DNA of 64,000 bases from Pantoea trifolii (GTDB lineage: Bacteria > Pseudomonadota > Gammaproteobacteria > Enterobacterales > Enterobacteriaceae): NCBI RefSeq assembly GCF_024506435.1, contig NZ_JANIET010000003.1, positions 1-64,000 on the forward strand. The letters are read 5' to 3'. This document shows positions 1-9,102 of this stretch, piece by piece. Made by a program: the position numbers and the translations under genes. The stretch's first letter is position 1, and every line of letters begins with the position of its first letter. Under the pieces are notes generated by a model, which ran no database searches, had not been told where the DNA came from, and saw nothing but the letters and a program-made list of their open reading frames with translations.

Positions 1-784
1 CATAACGGGCCAAATTCCGCAGCTGGATGGCAGGCAGGCCGGAGAAATTCAGCCGGGAAAACTCCATGCTACGCAGTCGGGTATATCGCTCCAGGGCGTC
101 TGTAAATGACGGCCCACTGATAGTGACAGGACCTTTTCGCATCTCCTCCAGCACCGATATACGCTGCCCTTCAGGTATTTCAAGTAAACCGTCCAGTTGT
201 GTTTTCTGCCAGCTGTCAGGCAACAAAGCCAGCCTTCGCCATAATCGTCGACTTGCCCGTTCGCGTACTTCGCCAATCAGCCTTGTCAGAGTCGAGGGTG
301 CGGGTAGCAGGATCTTATTTTGCAGCAACCATGCGGTAGCAAAATCAAACAGCAGACCTGGACGCTCATTGCTGAGCCAGGCGCGAGTATAGAGCAAACG
401 CTTCAGTCTGAATGACCAGGGGAAATCACCAAAATCATGATAATCATAATAGAGCTTGATAAGCCCCTGATGCTCCCAGCGGGTATTTTCTCTTTCAGCA
501 TACCGGGAAAGGATCTCTGGTCGGCTGATGTTCAACTGTGCCGCAATGTAAAAACGGATGAATGAGGGAATTTGAAGGGGATCAGGAGGAAACGTTCCCA
601 GAAAGCGCGCCGTAGTCAGCTGAAGTGCAATCCCCAGCCGGTTATGTTTTCCCCGTCGCTGATTAATAAAAGCAAGGTCACGCTCATCCAGATGAAAATA
701 CCGAGCCAGCTGAACCTCATTTGGGTCTGCCACATAACGACCGTAGTTTTCTGTCTGTTCGCTGGTAAGAAAGTCATCACTCAT
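1..784 (-). CDS. tnpA: Tn3-family transposase TnpA, N-terminal part (runs off window)
   Basis: The frame stays open from an ATG at 784 to the window edge, giving about 261 residues of a protein that is normally near 1000. It begins MSDDFLTSEQ and contains the N-terminal region typical of Tn3-family transposases (DUF4158-like, with INQRRGKHNRLGIALQL near residue 37). The catalytic DDE part lies beyond the window. TnpA binds the 38-bp-type transposon ends and carries out replicative transposition. It is divergent from the resolvase gene at 943, with the res region between them, the classic Tn3-subfamily layout. No internal stop was seen, so the gene may be intact. A plus-strand frame across the same bases is a shadow. 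Confidence 0.88.
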   Translation of the reverse strand, partial: MSDDFLTSEQTENYGRYVADPNEVQLARYFHLDERDLAFINQRRGKHNRLGIALQLTTARFLGTFPPDPLQIPSFIRFYIAAQLNISRPEILSRYAERENTRWEHQGLIKLYYDYHDFGDFPWSFRLKRLLYTRAWLSNERPGLLFDFATAWLLQNKILLPAPSTLTRLIGEVRERASRRLWRRLALLPDSWQKTQLDGLLEIPEGQRISVLEEMRKGPVTISGPSFTDALERYTRLRSMEFSRLNFSGLPAIQLRNLARY

Positions 785-825
785 TGCGCATCCTTTCGTA
801 AACGGGAGTTCTGTTCTTTATTTAA

Positions 826-938
826 CCGTCTCAAATATTATAAGTTTTGAGACTGCTAAAATCGGCCCGGCATTAAGTATCAAAAATCGTGATTTATGCT
901 TTATGATACTAAACAGTATCAATATCGATTTATGAGAC
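826..938. promoter_or_regulatory. res: Tn3-type res site and divergent tnpA/tnpR promoter region
   Basis: The gap between tnpA and tnpR holds a perfect inverted repeat TGATACT-AAAC-AGTATCA (904-921) and a second one, GTCTCAAA / TTTGAGAC (828-835 and 846-853). Two divergent serine-recombinase genes with palindromic subsites between them is the expected arrangement of a res site, where TnpR resolves cointegrates and represses both genes. The exact subsite boundaries are inferred. Confidence 0.6.
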
Positions 939-942
939 CAAT

Positions 943-1500
943 ATGGCATTACTGGGATATGCGAGAGTATCAACCAGCCATCAGAAACTGACGGCGCAAA
1001 TTTCTGAGCTGAAATCTTCCGGGGTGAGGGAAGATCGCATTTTTACGGACATGATGTCGGGAGCTACGGACGAGCGCGAAGGACTGCAACGTCTGCTGGC
1101 TCGGGCTGAACACGAGGACATTATCCTCTGTACCAAAATGGACCGACTGGGCCGTAATACCTCTGACATGATCAAAATCGTCGACACATGTTATAAAAAA
1201 GGGATAGCCATCAGGTTTCTGGAGAATGGGCTGAGTACTGAAGGAACGATGGGTAAAATGGTTATTCAGATCCTGGCCGCCGTTGCAGAGGCTGAACGCG
1301 AACGAATATTAGAGCGTACCAACGAGGGCAGAGTGGTCGCTATGGCGGCAGGGGTTAAGTTTGGGCGAAAACCTCATCAAGGGTCGGGAATGGCTCTGGA
1401 ACTTATTCACCTTGATACTCCCATTAAGCTGGTGATGGAGAAAACCGGCATTTCACGGGCAACTTACTTTCGGTTGAAGAATCATCAGCGCCGTTCCTGA
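943..1500 (+). CDS. tnpR: Tn3-family serine resolvase TnpR
   Basis: This 185-residue protein is a small serine recombinase. The catalytic serine is in GYARVST (Ser10), followed by the DRLGRN motif near residue 67 and the long helix with AEAERERILERTNEGR around 117-132. A C-terminal Hin-type helix-turn-helix follows the GRKP hinge near residue 142. It resolves the cointegrate made by TnpA at the adjacent res site. Length matches the Tn3/gamma-delta resolvase family (about 185). ATG follows 'gaccaat' without a strong ribosome site, as is common in this family. The gene looks intact. Confidence 0.9.
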   Translation: MALLGYARVSTSHQKLTAQISELKSSGVREDRIFTDMMSGATDEREGLQRLLARAEHEDIILCTKMDRLGRNTSDMIKIVDTCYKKGIAIRFLENGLSTEGTMGKMVIQILAAVAEAERERILERTNEGRVVAMAAGVKFGRKPHQGSGMALELIHLDTPIKLVMEKTGISRATYFRLKNHQRRS

Positions 1501-1581
1501 TGTTCAGACGCTTCAAATGAAAATTTTCTGGCTCCTGCCTCGGAAGCTCTAAACATCTTCACATAAATGACCGGGGACATA

Positions 1582-2484
1582 ATGGATAATTATAATCAGT
1601 TGCTTGCATTCATATGGGCGTATGAATACGGCAACTTTTCTGCCGCCGCGCGGGCAAACGGATTGACGCCTTCAGCAATGAGTAAACTCATCAGCCGGCT
1701 GGAGGCGAGATTACAGGTAAGACTCTTCCATCGCGGGACGAGAACGTTAACGCTGACCGAAGAGGGACACGTTTATCTTAACAGTGCCCGGGCAGTCGTT
1801 GACGCAATGACGGAGGCTGATTCACTGGCTGAAGATATGCCATCACGCGTCAGCGGGCAGCTGAAAATCCGTACTATGACTACCTTTGCCCGTTATCATA
1901 TCCTTCCATGGTTGCCCGAGTTTATTGACGCCTACCCTGACCTCAACGTTGATATTGAAACGGGGCCGGTTTACCGGGATGATTTTGATAAAGGGCTGGA
2001 TCTGGCCATTTATGGTGGTGTACTTGCGAGTTCTTCCCGCATCGCCCGTCGTATCGGTGAGAGTCAGTGGATTACCTGCGCTTCGCCGGCCTACATCACC
2101 AGGTACGGCATACCCTCCCATCCCCGTGAGTTGATGGAGCATCGCTGTTTTCACTTTAATTTCGATAGCCACTGGAACCAGTGGGTATTCGCCGAAGACA
2201 ATCAGAGCATCATATTCCCGGTGAAACCGGTTGCCTCCCTGTCGCAGGGCGATTTGCTGCGCGATCTGGCCATTCAGGGAGAAGGTATCGTCCGCCTGGC
2301 TGACTTTCACGTTCACCGGGATATCAGAGAAGGAAGATTAATCCCGCTTTTGAAGGCATTCCAGTCTCCTGTCAGAGAGCCGCTCTATATAATTTACGCA
2401 AAAAGGCAGCATCTCAGCCCACGCATCCGCTGTTTTATTGAATTCATGGAAAAACAGATAGCCCTTCATCCCTGGAGCGTTTGA
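1582..2484 (+). CDS. LysR-family transcriptional regulator
   Basis: A 300-residue LysR-type regulator. The N-terminal winged helix-turn-helix is clear (GNFSAAARANGLTPSAMSK, then RLEARLQVRLFHRGTRTLTLT), followed by a periplasmic-binding-like effector domain from about residue 90 to the end. The start at 1582 is preferred because GGGG lies just upstream; an in-frame ATG at 1567 would add five residues without a ribosome site. It sits 170 bp upstream of an MFS transporter on the same strand, with a hairpin between them, so it may control that transporter. The effector is unknown. This subgroup (with LSPRIRCFIEF near the C-terminus) is typical of enteric accessory LysR proteins. Confidence 0.85.
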   Translation: MDNYNQLLAFIWAYEYGNFSAAARANGLTPSAMSKLISRLEARLQVRLFHRGTRTLTLTEEGHVYLNSARAVVDAMTEADSLAEDMPSRVSGQLKIRTMTTFARYHILPWLPEFIDAYPDLNVDIETGPVYRDDFDKGLDLAIYGGVLASSSRIARRIGESQWITCASPAYITRYGIPSHPRELMEHRCFHFNFDSHWNQWVFAEDNQSIIFPVKPVASLSQGDLLRDLAIQGEGIVRLADFHVHRDIREGRLIPLLKAFQSPVREPLYIIYAKRQHLSPRIRCFIEFMEKQIALHPWSV

Positions 2485-2531
2485 ATTTTCAGTCAGCCCC
2501 TTACTACTTGTCCCTCAGATCATATTTGAAC

Positions 2532-2560
2532 ACCCACTGTGAAACTACGTCACAGTGGGT
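2532..2560 (+). terminator. Hairpin after LysR gene
   Basis: Perfect 11-bp inverted repeat ACCCACTGTGA / TCACAGTGGGT with a 7-nt loop, 47 bp past the LysR stop. No U-tract follows, so this may be a factor-dependent terminator or simply a stabilising 3' stem. Confidence 0.5.
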
Positions 2561-2654
2561 ATTCCTGCTGCTCGAATCTCGTCGCTAACGGATCGTGATA
2601 CTGTTTTATGGATTTTTACAGAACGAATCCATTTTTAGGAAAGAAGAAATTACT

Positions 2655-3872
2655 ATGTCAGACAGACAAACATCACGGGCAGGGATGGCACTGGCCCTGG
2701 CTTTCTTTTCCGGTATGCTGAGCAGCAGCCTTCCCACTCCTCTCTATCCCGTGTACATCAGTTTATATGGCTTCAGTGCTTCTCAAATAATGGCGGTGTT
2801 TGGCGTCTACGCGGCAGGTGTCCTTTTCGCGCTGGCTTTTACTGCCAAAGTTCATATCAGGACTAGCCTGTATACAAGACCTCTCTATGCTGGCCTGACC
2901 TGCGTTTTGCTGTCATCACTACTGATGATGTTTGCAGATAACTTTATGATACTTATCCTGGGCCGTTTTGTTACCGGTCTGGGGTCAGGTATTTTAATGG
3001 CCTATATTAACCGCTCGCTGATTAAATTATTTGATACGGAAGTAAGTAACACTGCGGCATTGACGGCTTCTGCCTCGTTGATCCTTGGACAGGCTATTGG
3101 TCCATTAATAACGGGGGAAATCGTACATCGTGGTTTTTATGCACTTAAGACTCCATACATAATTCTTTTTATTCTGGTTGTAATGTCGATATTTGGGATC
3201 TGGCGCAGTCGTCTGGTGATTAATAGGCACTGTACGACAGTAACCATTGAACGGAAAAGTGCCGGTGCTCAAAGTTACAGGGGGCTCTGTTTCCGGGACG
3301 TCATCGTCTGCTGCATGGCCATATTTCTTTCATGGGCGATGGCATCCACGTTTATGTCCCAGGGGCCCACCCTCGCGCGCTCCTATTTCAATGTTGCCAG
3401 CGTGCAGCTGGTGAGCTATTCCCTTTCAGCATTCCTGCTGGTTGCAGGTATCAGCCAGATAGTGATGAGGAAAAAGCACCATTATTCGTCGCTGAAAATT
3501 GGGGTTGTTGCCCAGCTTGCTGCGGTTTTGCTGGCCCTCAGCAGTGTGCACACGAAAGCTCCTTCACTTCTCTTCATATCTGTGATGCTCGAAGGGTTCG
3601 CCTATGGGGCAATACTTGTCGGTGCTGCCACTATCGTTAACATGGTCGCCAGACAGAGTCAGCAACACCATCTGATAAACCTGCTTTACATTGTGGGCTA
3701 CGTGGGTAACTGGCTGCCGTTTTCACTGAGCGTGATGATGGATCATTTTACCCAGGAAACAGCCCTCAACGCCTATCTGATACTGTGCAGTATTTTAAGT
3801 ACGTGTATTTTTTTATCAGCTTATTTCGCGGTAAGATGCCAGAATATTACGGGGCGGACAAGAAAAAACTAA
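2655..3872 (+). CDS. MFS transporter
   Basis: A 405-residue major facilitator protein with about twelve hydrophobic segments, opening SGMLSSSLPTPLYPVY and carrying a loop GRFVTGLGSGILMAYINR that matches the MFS signature after TM4-5. The start at 2655 (MSDRQTS) is preferred over upstream frames because it has an AGGAAAG-type ribosome site; the upstream extension contains no membrane or targeting feature. Likely a drug or metabolite exporter of the inner membrane; substrate unknown. It follows a LysR gene in the same direction. The gene appears complete. Confidence 0.82.
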   Translation: MSDRQTSRAGMALALAFFSGMLSSSLPTPLYPVYISLYGFSASQIMAVFGVYAAGVLFALAFTAKVHIRTSLYTRPLYAGLTCVLLSSLLMMFADNFMILILGRFVTGLGSGILMAYINRSLIKLFDTEVSNTAALTASASLILGQAIGPLITGEIVHRGFYALKTPYIILFILVVMSIFGIWRSRLVINRHCTTVTIERKSAGAQSYRGLCFRDVIVCCMAIFLSWAMASTFMSQGPTLARSYFNVASVQLVSYSLSAFLLVAGISQIVMRKKHHYSSLKIGVVAQLAAVLLALSSVHTKAPSLLFISVMLEGFAYGAILVGAATIVNMVARQSQQHHLINLLYIVGYVGNWLPFSLSVMMDHFTQETALNAYLILCSILSTCIFLSAYFAVRCQNITGRTRKN

Positions 3873-4089
3873 ATATTATTGACGATGAAGTTAATAATCT
3901 AAGCTTATAACTGCCTGACCCAGATAATTGTGTGTAGAAAACTAATCCGACCTCTCAAATTGTAAGAAGACTGAAGGCGTGGTTATGAATACTTCAGGTT
4001 TGGGGACACCGCATAAATTTAACCTGGAGTCATCTCCCGTTCCTGTACAGCTGGATATGGTTAAAAGTAATGAGTTTATTATCAGAGCA

Positions 4090-4998
4090 TTATTCCCAGG
4101 GTAACCGTTGCTCCCAGCTTTCAACAAGCAGGTCAATAAAGGCGCGAATGCGCGGGGATAAATGTCGTTTACTGGGGTAAATGATCCGAACAGGTTCAGG
4201 GGGGAAGGGATAGTCCTCAAGCACGGGTATCAATTTACCGCTACGCAAATCTTCTCCAAGCAAATAGGTAGGTAAGTGGACTATACCAAATCCGGAAATT
4301 GCCGATGCCCGCATGGCTTCCGAACTGTCGAGATTTAGCCGCCCGGGTCCTTCATACACAAAAGTGCCTTCCGGAGTCGCAAACCGCCAGCTGCGTCTCT
4401 TTTCTGCACTCAGAAGAAAAATAGTGTCATGCCTGGTTAAGTCTGCGGGCGTTTCTGGAATGCCCCGTGAGGACAAATATTCGGGAGATGCACAAGTGAC
4501 AATGTGCTGCGAAGCAATCGTTCGGGTAAGAATGCGCGAGTCATCGCGGGGTTCACCGATGCGAATGGCAATATCAAAGCCTTCTTCAATAAGATCAACA
4601 AACCTGTCGCTAAAGGACACCTCCGCACGAAGTTCCGGCCACTTTTTCAGATAAACATCCAGAATGGGAAGGATATGGCGCTGCCCAAAAGAAAGCGGCG
4701 CACTCAGCCGGAGAGTCCCCGTTGGCTTCCCCCTGCGCATGGCCATGGCGGCATCGACCTCTTCCAGGTCATCCAGTATCTGTCGGCAACGGTCGAACAT
4801 GACCCTCCCTTCATCAGTCAGACTCAGACTCCGGGTGGTACGGTTAAGGAGACGAACACCCATACGCGTTTCGAGCCTGACAATACTCTTGCCAATGGCA
4901 GAACGTGTGAGCCCTAGGGAACCCGCTGCGTGGGTGTAACTCCCGGCTTTTACAGCCGCGACGAACGCAGCGATATCACCAATGCTGTTGATCTCCAT
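4090..4998 (-). CDS. LysR-family transcriptional regulator
   Basis: A 302-residue LysR-type regulator, with the HTH at GSYTHAAGSLGLTRSAIGKS and RLETRMGVRLLNRTTRSLSLT, the subgroup that includes many regulators of enteric oxidoreductase genes. The C-terminal effector domain contains ASPEYLSSRGIPETP and ends LSPRIRAFIDLL. It is divergent from the alpha/beta hydrolase, monooxygenase and NTF2 genes that start at 5120, with a 121-bp intergenic region, so it is the probable regulator of that operon. Effector unknown. Confidence 0.87.
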   Translation of the reverse strand: MEINSIGDIAAFVAAVKAGSYTHAAGSLGLTRSAIGKSIVRLETRMGVRLLNRTTRSLSLTDEGRVMFDRCRQILDDLEEVDAAMAMRRGKPTGTLRLSAPLSFGQRHILPILDVYLKKWPELRAEVSFSDRFVDLIEEGFDIAIRIGEPRDDSRILTRTIASQHIVTCASPEYLSSRGIPETPADLTRHDTIFLLSAEKRRSWRFATPEGTFVYEGPGRLNLDSSEAMRASAISGFGIVHLPTYLLGEDLRSGKLIPVLEDYPFPPEPVRIIYPSKRHLSPRIRAFIDLLVESWEQRLPWE

Positions 4999-5119
4999 GG
5001 TTTATTTATCACCTTTAATACGGGCTTTAACGTACCCTGATACGGGAAACACATTCCCCAAATGTTTATATATTATAGGCTCCTGTTATTTTTTAACGCA
5101 AATACAAACAGGAATAAAA

Positions 5120-6049
5120 ATGCTGAATCAACAAACCAAACAAGCCGTAAAAGAATGGTCAGAAAGCCTGGCCGGCCTGGGTCCAATCCTTACGGGTGAG
5201 GATACCGTAACGCCTATGAGTGAGGTACGTGACGCCTACACCCGTATGCTGGCTAAAAATCCTGCACCTTCCGGTGTCAGTTTTATTGAGGTAGACATGG
5301 GAGGCGTGCCGGGAACGCTGGTAACCCCCGACAACCTTGAAACTGATGCCATCGTTATGTACATCCACGGCGGTGCTTACATTGTTGGTGAACCGGCGGG
5401 CTATCACGGCATTGGTGGTAACTACGCCAGCATGCTGGGCGCACGGGTTTACATGCCGGATTACCGTCTGGCACCGGAGTATCCTTTCCCTACGCCTGTT
5501 ACCGACACCGTTCGTGCGTATGAGTGGTTGATTGAGCAGGGCTTTGACGCCAGCAAAATCGTACTGGCGGGCGAGTCTGCGGGCGGAGCGATGGTGGTTA
5601 CCGTTATGGTAGCTGCACGTAATAAAGGCCTGCCGCTTCCTGCTGGCGGTGTTTCCATTTCCCCATGGGCCAACCTTGAGCACACGGGCGTCTCCATGAC
5701 CAATCGGGAAGGCCTTGATCCTCTGAACACCAAGGCAGGTCTGGATTTCCTGGCTCGCACCTTCCTGGGCGATGCGTTGCCTAATCACCCAATGGCATCA
5801 CCGGTGTTTGCCGATGTGACGGGCCTGCCGCCGGTGCTGGTTCAGATTGGCGAGAACGAACTGATGCTGAGCGACGCGATGCGTCTGGCAACTCATCTGG
5901 GTGATAACCGGGTTCGCGTAAATCTGGAAGTGTGGCCGGGTATGTTTCACGCATGGCATTTCTTCTCCACACTGCAGCCAGAAGCGGTACAGGCTCTGGA
6001 GAGCTCAGTCGTCTTTATGAAGCAGGCTCTGCGGGATGCCGCGAAGTAA
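5120..6049 (+). CDS. Alpha/beta hydrolase, hormone-sensitive-lipase type esterase
   Basis: This 309-residue protein has the HSL-family oxyanion motif HGGAYIVGE (about residue 83), the nucleophile elbow GESAGG (about 156), and the late Asp and His expected for a Ser-Asp-His triad, with the His in WPGMFHAWHFF. It should hydrolyse a small ester or acyl group in the cytoplasm. The start at 5120 has AGGAAT upstream; longer in-frame versions run into the promoter region of the divergent LysR gene. It is the first gene of a three-gene run with a luciferase-like monooxygenase and a tandem NTF2-fold protein, suggesting a catabolic or detoxifying pathway whose substrate cannot be named from sequence. 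Confidence 0.86.
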   Translation: MLNQQTKQAVKEWSESLAGLGPILTGEDTVTPMSEVRDAYTRMLAKNPAPSGVSFIEVDMGGVPGTLVTPDNLETDAIVMYIHGGAYIVGEPAGYHGIGGNYASMLGARVYMPDYRLAPEYPFPTPVTDTVRAYEWLIEQGFDASKIVLAGESAGGAMVVTVMVAARNKGLPLPAGGVSISPWANLEHTGVSMTNREGLDPLNTKAGLDFLARTFLGDALPNHPMASPVFADVTGLPPVLVQIGENELMLSDAMRLATHLGDNRVRVNLEVWPGMFHAWHFFSTLQPEAVQALESSVVFMKQALRDAAK

Positions 6050-6070
6050 TCATCAGTGATGAATAAATAA

Positions 6071-6092
6071 CGGGCGCAGCTGACTGCGCCCG
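6071..6092 (+). terminator. GC-rich hairpin between hydrolase and monooxygenase genes
   Basis: Perfect 9-bp stem CGGGCGCAG / CTGCGCCCG with a 4-nt loop, lying between the stop at 6049 and the ribosome site of the next gene. Without a T-run it is more likely a 3'-end stabiliser or partial attenuator that sets relative expression within the operon. Confidence 0.5.
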
Positions 6093-6104
6093 TCAGGAGT
6101 GAAA

Positions 6105-7085
6105 ATGCCCCATTTACAGACACAACTCACTTATCCACCGGATCTTGCCTCACATAGCGCATATAAGCGTGTATTCAGCCCGGGCCGACTGACCTTCGGC
6201 TTTATTATGCCACTTGAAGGTTATCCGGATTCGCCTTTCCCGACTCTGCAGGATCATCAGGCGCTGGCAAAATTTGCTGATGACGCCGGTTTTTCCGCTC
6301 TGTGGATGAGAGATGTGCCCTTTTATGATCCACGGTTTGGTGACACCGGACAGATGCTGGATCCCATGGTCTATCTCGGATTCCTTGCCTCTCAAACTAC
6401 ACGCATAACGCTGGGTACCACCGGTATGGTGTTACCCCTGCGGGACCCGATTATATTGGCCAAGCAGGCAGCCTCAGTGGACCAGCTAAGTGGTGGACGC
6501 CTTTTGCTGGGGCTATCCAGCGGGGATCGCGCTGTTGAATACCCTACATTTGGTGCCGATTACGATAACCGGGCCGAACGCTATCGGGAGGCGTTTGGTC
6601 TGATAAAAACCGTCTGTGAGACGTCCTTCCCGGTGGCTGAAACGGCGTACTACGGCAAGCTATCAGGCAACCTTGATCTTATTCCCAAACCCTTTAAATC
6701 CCGTATTCCAATGATTGTGGTTGGTCGCGCACGGCAGGACCTGAGCTGGATAGCAGAGGAAAGCGACGGATGGATATGGCATCTGAGTGATTTCTCAACG
6801 CTCCCGGAGCTACTTGAATTCTGGCGTGGCGGTTACGACGATAATCGTTTCAGACCTTATGGTTATGCCACCTTTTTTGACCTCGATGCTAACCCTGACG
6901 CGCCGCTTCGCAGATTGATGAATGGCATCACCGTCGGCCGCAATGCGCTGATAAAGCTATGGAAGGAGCAGGAACGGCAGGGAGTAAACCACGTTGCGTT
7001 AAATCTGAAACCGCTGACACGGTCCGCAGCCGAGGTGATGGCTGAAATGGCAGAATTTGTGTTACCCGAGTTTCCTTCTGAATAA
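6105..7085 (+). CDS. LLM-class flavin-dependent oxidoreductase
   Basis: A 326-residue bacterial luciferase-like monooxygenase. Features are the GFIMPLEGYP beta strand, FADDAGFSALWMRDVPF (residues about 57-75), the family core TTGMVLPLRDPIILAKQAASVDQLSGGR (given here only in outline; around residues 107-135) and LGLSSGD. Such proteins use reduced flavin and oxygen to oxidise or cleave organic substrates. ATG 6105 follows AGGAG at 6095-6099; a GTG at 6099 in frame is less well placed. The gap to the next gene is only 14 bp, so the two are cotranscribed. The substrate is unknown; the neighbours suggest oxygenation followed or preceded by ester hydrolysis. Confidence 0.85.
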   Translation: MPHLQTQLTYPPDLASHSAYKRVFSPGRLTFGFIMPLEGYPDSPFPTLQDHQALAKFADDAGFSALWMRDVPFYDPRFGDTGQMLDPMVYLGFLASQTTRITLGTTGMVLPLRDPIILAKQAASVDQLSGGRLLLGLSSGDRAVEYPTFGADYDNRAERYREAFGLIKTVCETSFPVAETAYYGKLSGNLDLIPKPFKSRIPMIVVGRARQDLSWIAEESDGWIWHLSDFSTLPELLEFWRGGYDDNRFRPYGYATFFDLDANPDAPLRRLMNGITVGRNALIKLWKEQERQGVNHVALNLKPLTRSAAEVMAEMAEFVLPEFPSE

Positions 7086-7099
7086 ACGCAGGACAATAA

Positions 7100-8071
7100 A
7101 TGAACAGTTCATTTCATTCTTCGGTGCAGAGCCTGATAAGTTTTTGTGAAACCTGGTCAGGGAATGCTTACTCCGACAATAGCCAATGGCTGGACCCCTC
7201 GGTCAGATTATTCAGCAGTCATCGTGGAACAGTTTCCGGCCGTGAAAATGTCACCGCCCTTTTGCAAAATGACTTTGCTGACCTGGACAACGTATCCGTT
7301 ACGCTGACAAACACCGTTGAGCGACGGAACGATAAAGATTACGTCGCCAGTGCATACCTGCACGGGCATGCTTCGCGCACAGGTTCCGGACGTCATAACC
7401 AGGTACGGTTTGGGGGGACGGTCGTGATGAGGGCAGGCACAGATGAAGCCCAACCTTTGATCCATACCCTTCACCTCCAAATAAACTGGACCTCAGGTGC
7501 AAGGCAGTTGTTATCGGGATGGCAGCTACCGGCTGAAGAGTCCGGCTGGCATCAGCGATTTCCGCCAGTCGCCATTATCAGTGAACTTGATGCCCCGTGG
7601 CATATTGTGCCAGAAAACCACCGTGCTACGAGTGACGAACAGGATGTGATCGATACCTGGTATCGCTACGCGTGGGCGCTGGACCAGGCAGATTTCACAC
7701 TTTTCAGCACATGTTTTAGTGAAAACGCCGCGGGTAACTTTACCCCCCTGGGCTATATATCGGGGAGGCGGAATATTATTGCCGCCATGAAAGCCTTCCG
7801 GCTTCCGTGGCCCTGGATGCAGCATTATGGTGAACCGCTGAAAGTATGTATCCAGCCCGATCGCCATTCGGCCATCCTGATAGTAGGCCGGATCATCGCG
7901 GAGAGAACGCACGACTCAGGGGGGCGCGAAATCTACGGCGCGCATTACCGCGTTGGGATGGAAAAGGATTCTCACAATCGATGGTCAATATGCTGGAGCG
8001 AATATAATCCAGGCTGGCTTTCAACAGATGATGTATCCGGTATTGATACCACATTACCGCGCAACAGATGA
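7100..8071 (+). CDS. Tandem NTF2-like (SnoaL-type) fold protein
   Basis: This 323-residue protein looks like two SnoaL/NTF2-like domains in one chain. The first (about 8-150) has the SGRENVTALLQNDF element and closes with LHLQINWTS and GWQLP. The second (about 185-315) has QDVIDTWYRYAWALDQADF, then SGRRNIIAAMKAFR, and ends with WSICWSEYNPGWLS. NTF2-like domains of this kind act as small-molecule hydratases, isomerases, lyases or ligand binders. Single-domain versions of about 130-160 residues are usual, so the duplication is notable. It is the last gene of the hydrolase/monooxygenase operon and overlaps the convergent LysR gene by 18 bp. Function inferred from fold and context only. Confidence 0.75.
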   Translation: MNSSFHSSVQSLISFCETWSGNAYSDNSQWLDPSVRLFSSHRGTVSGRENVTALLQNDFADLDNVSVTLTNTVERRNDKDYVASAYLHGHASRTGSGRHNQVRFGGTVVMRAGTDEAQPLIHTLHLQINWTSGARQLLSGWQLPAEESGWHQRFPPVAIISELDAPWHIVPENHRATSDEQDVIDTWYRYAWALDQADFTLFSTCFSENAAGNFTPLGYISGRRNIIAAMKAFRLPWPWMQHYGEPLKVCIQPDRHSAILIVGRIIAERTHDSGGREIYGAHYRVGMEKDSHNRWSICWSEYNPGWLSTDDVSGIDTTLPRNR

Positions 8072-8983
8072 ACGCTGCGCGCTCGACAAGCGTGCCGGCA
8101 ACTCTTTTTTCAGTTCTTCAATCAAGGCTCTCACTTTAGGAAGGACCGTGTGAGTCCTGGGCCACATTGCAGAAATGGGGGTGGGCGGTGCCTGAAATGT
8201 GGGTAGAATTGCACGAAGCTGCCCCCTTTTGATGGCATCACCGCATAACCAGTCCGGAAGTTGCGTCACCCCACATCCGGCAATAGCCGCCTCCAGCATG
8301 GCTTGACCATTATTAAAACGGTAGGCTGAGGAAACAACGTGTCTTACAACGTGTCCCTCTTTGCCCCGGATTAGCCAGTAATTTTGCCCGTCTGACGGTA
8401 ACCCTGAAATGCATCTGTGTGATGAAAGCTCACGAAGATCAATGGGGATGCCTGCTCGTTCCAGATATCCCGCAGAGGCGCAAATGATAAGCCTTTGCTC
8501 GCCCAGGCGTGTGGCAACCAAATCAGCTGAGTCAGGCAGGGGGCCAAGCCTCAGTGCGAGGTCAAAGCCGTCTGTCGCCGGGTCGCGAACCCGATCGCTG
8601 AAATCAACTTCGATATTCAGGGCCCGGTATTTTAACGCCATGATATTGAGTAAGGGCATAATGAAAAGGTGACCAAAGGCCACGGGAACCGTCAGCCGCA
8701 TCAGTCCAGACGGCTCGACTATTCCCGCCTCTATTCTGCTTTCGGCATCTGAAATCATATCCAGAGCAGCAGTGCAGCGATTGAAATAGATCTCACCTTC
8801 CGGTGTCAGCGACAGGCTTCGCGTACTGCGGTTGAGTAAGCGAACCCCCAGCCGAATTTCCAGACGCTTGATGCTTTTGCTGAGTGCAGAGCGCGTCACG
8901 CCTAAACCCTCAGCAGCAGCAACGAAACTGCCTTTTCTGACGACTTCAGTAAATTCCTGTACGCCATTGAGTTGTGCCGTCAC
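8054..8983 (-). CDS. LysR-family transcriptional regulator (GTG start)
   Basis: A 309-residue LysR-type regulator from a GTG at 8983, chosen because AAAGGA lies about 10 nt upstream and because the predicted N-terminus (TAQLNGVQEFTEVVRKGSF) matches where family members begin; longer frames would add about 50 unrelated residues. HTH: GSFVAAAEGLGVTRSALSKS, then RLEIRLGVRLLNRSTRSLSLT. Effector domain follows. It is divergent from the Old Yellow Enzyme gene at 9103 (119-bp gap), which is its likely target, and its 3' end overlaps the NTF2 gene tail by 18 bp. Confidence 0.83.
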   Translation of the reverse strand: MTAQLNGVQEFTEVVRKGSFVAAAEGLGVTRSALSKSIKRLEIRLGVRLLNRSTRSLSLTPEGEIYFNRCTAALDMISDAESRIEAGIVEPSGLMRLTVPVAFGHLFIMPLLNIMALKYRALNIEVDFSDRVRDPATDGFDLALRLGPLPDSADLVATRLGEQRLIICASAGYLERAGIPIDLRELSSHRCISGLPSDGQNYWLIRGKEGHVVRHVVSSAYRFNNGQAMLEAAIAGCGVTQLPDWLCGDAIKRGQLRAILPTFQAPPTPISAMWPRTHTVLPKVRALIEELKKELPARLSSAQRSSVAR

Positions 8984-9102
8984 AAATATTGGTTCCTTTA
9001 TCTCAACAGTGAGGGGCTTTTTGCCCAGGTAATCATGGTCTTCAAATAAGGTTAAGATCGTTGCTAATAGATTTTTACCATGAAATGGCTTCAGGAGACA
9101 GA

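Noticed and set aside
3985..4104. 39-codon ORF (MNTSGLGTPHKFNLESS...) between the MFS and LysR genes
   Set aside because: It has a modest AAGG upstream but no recognisable domain, and its end overlaps the convergent LysR gene; evidence too thin for a gene call.
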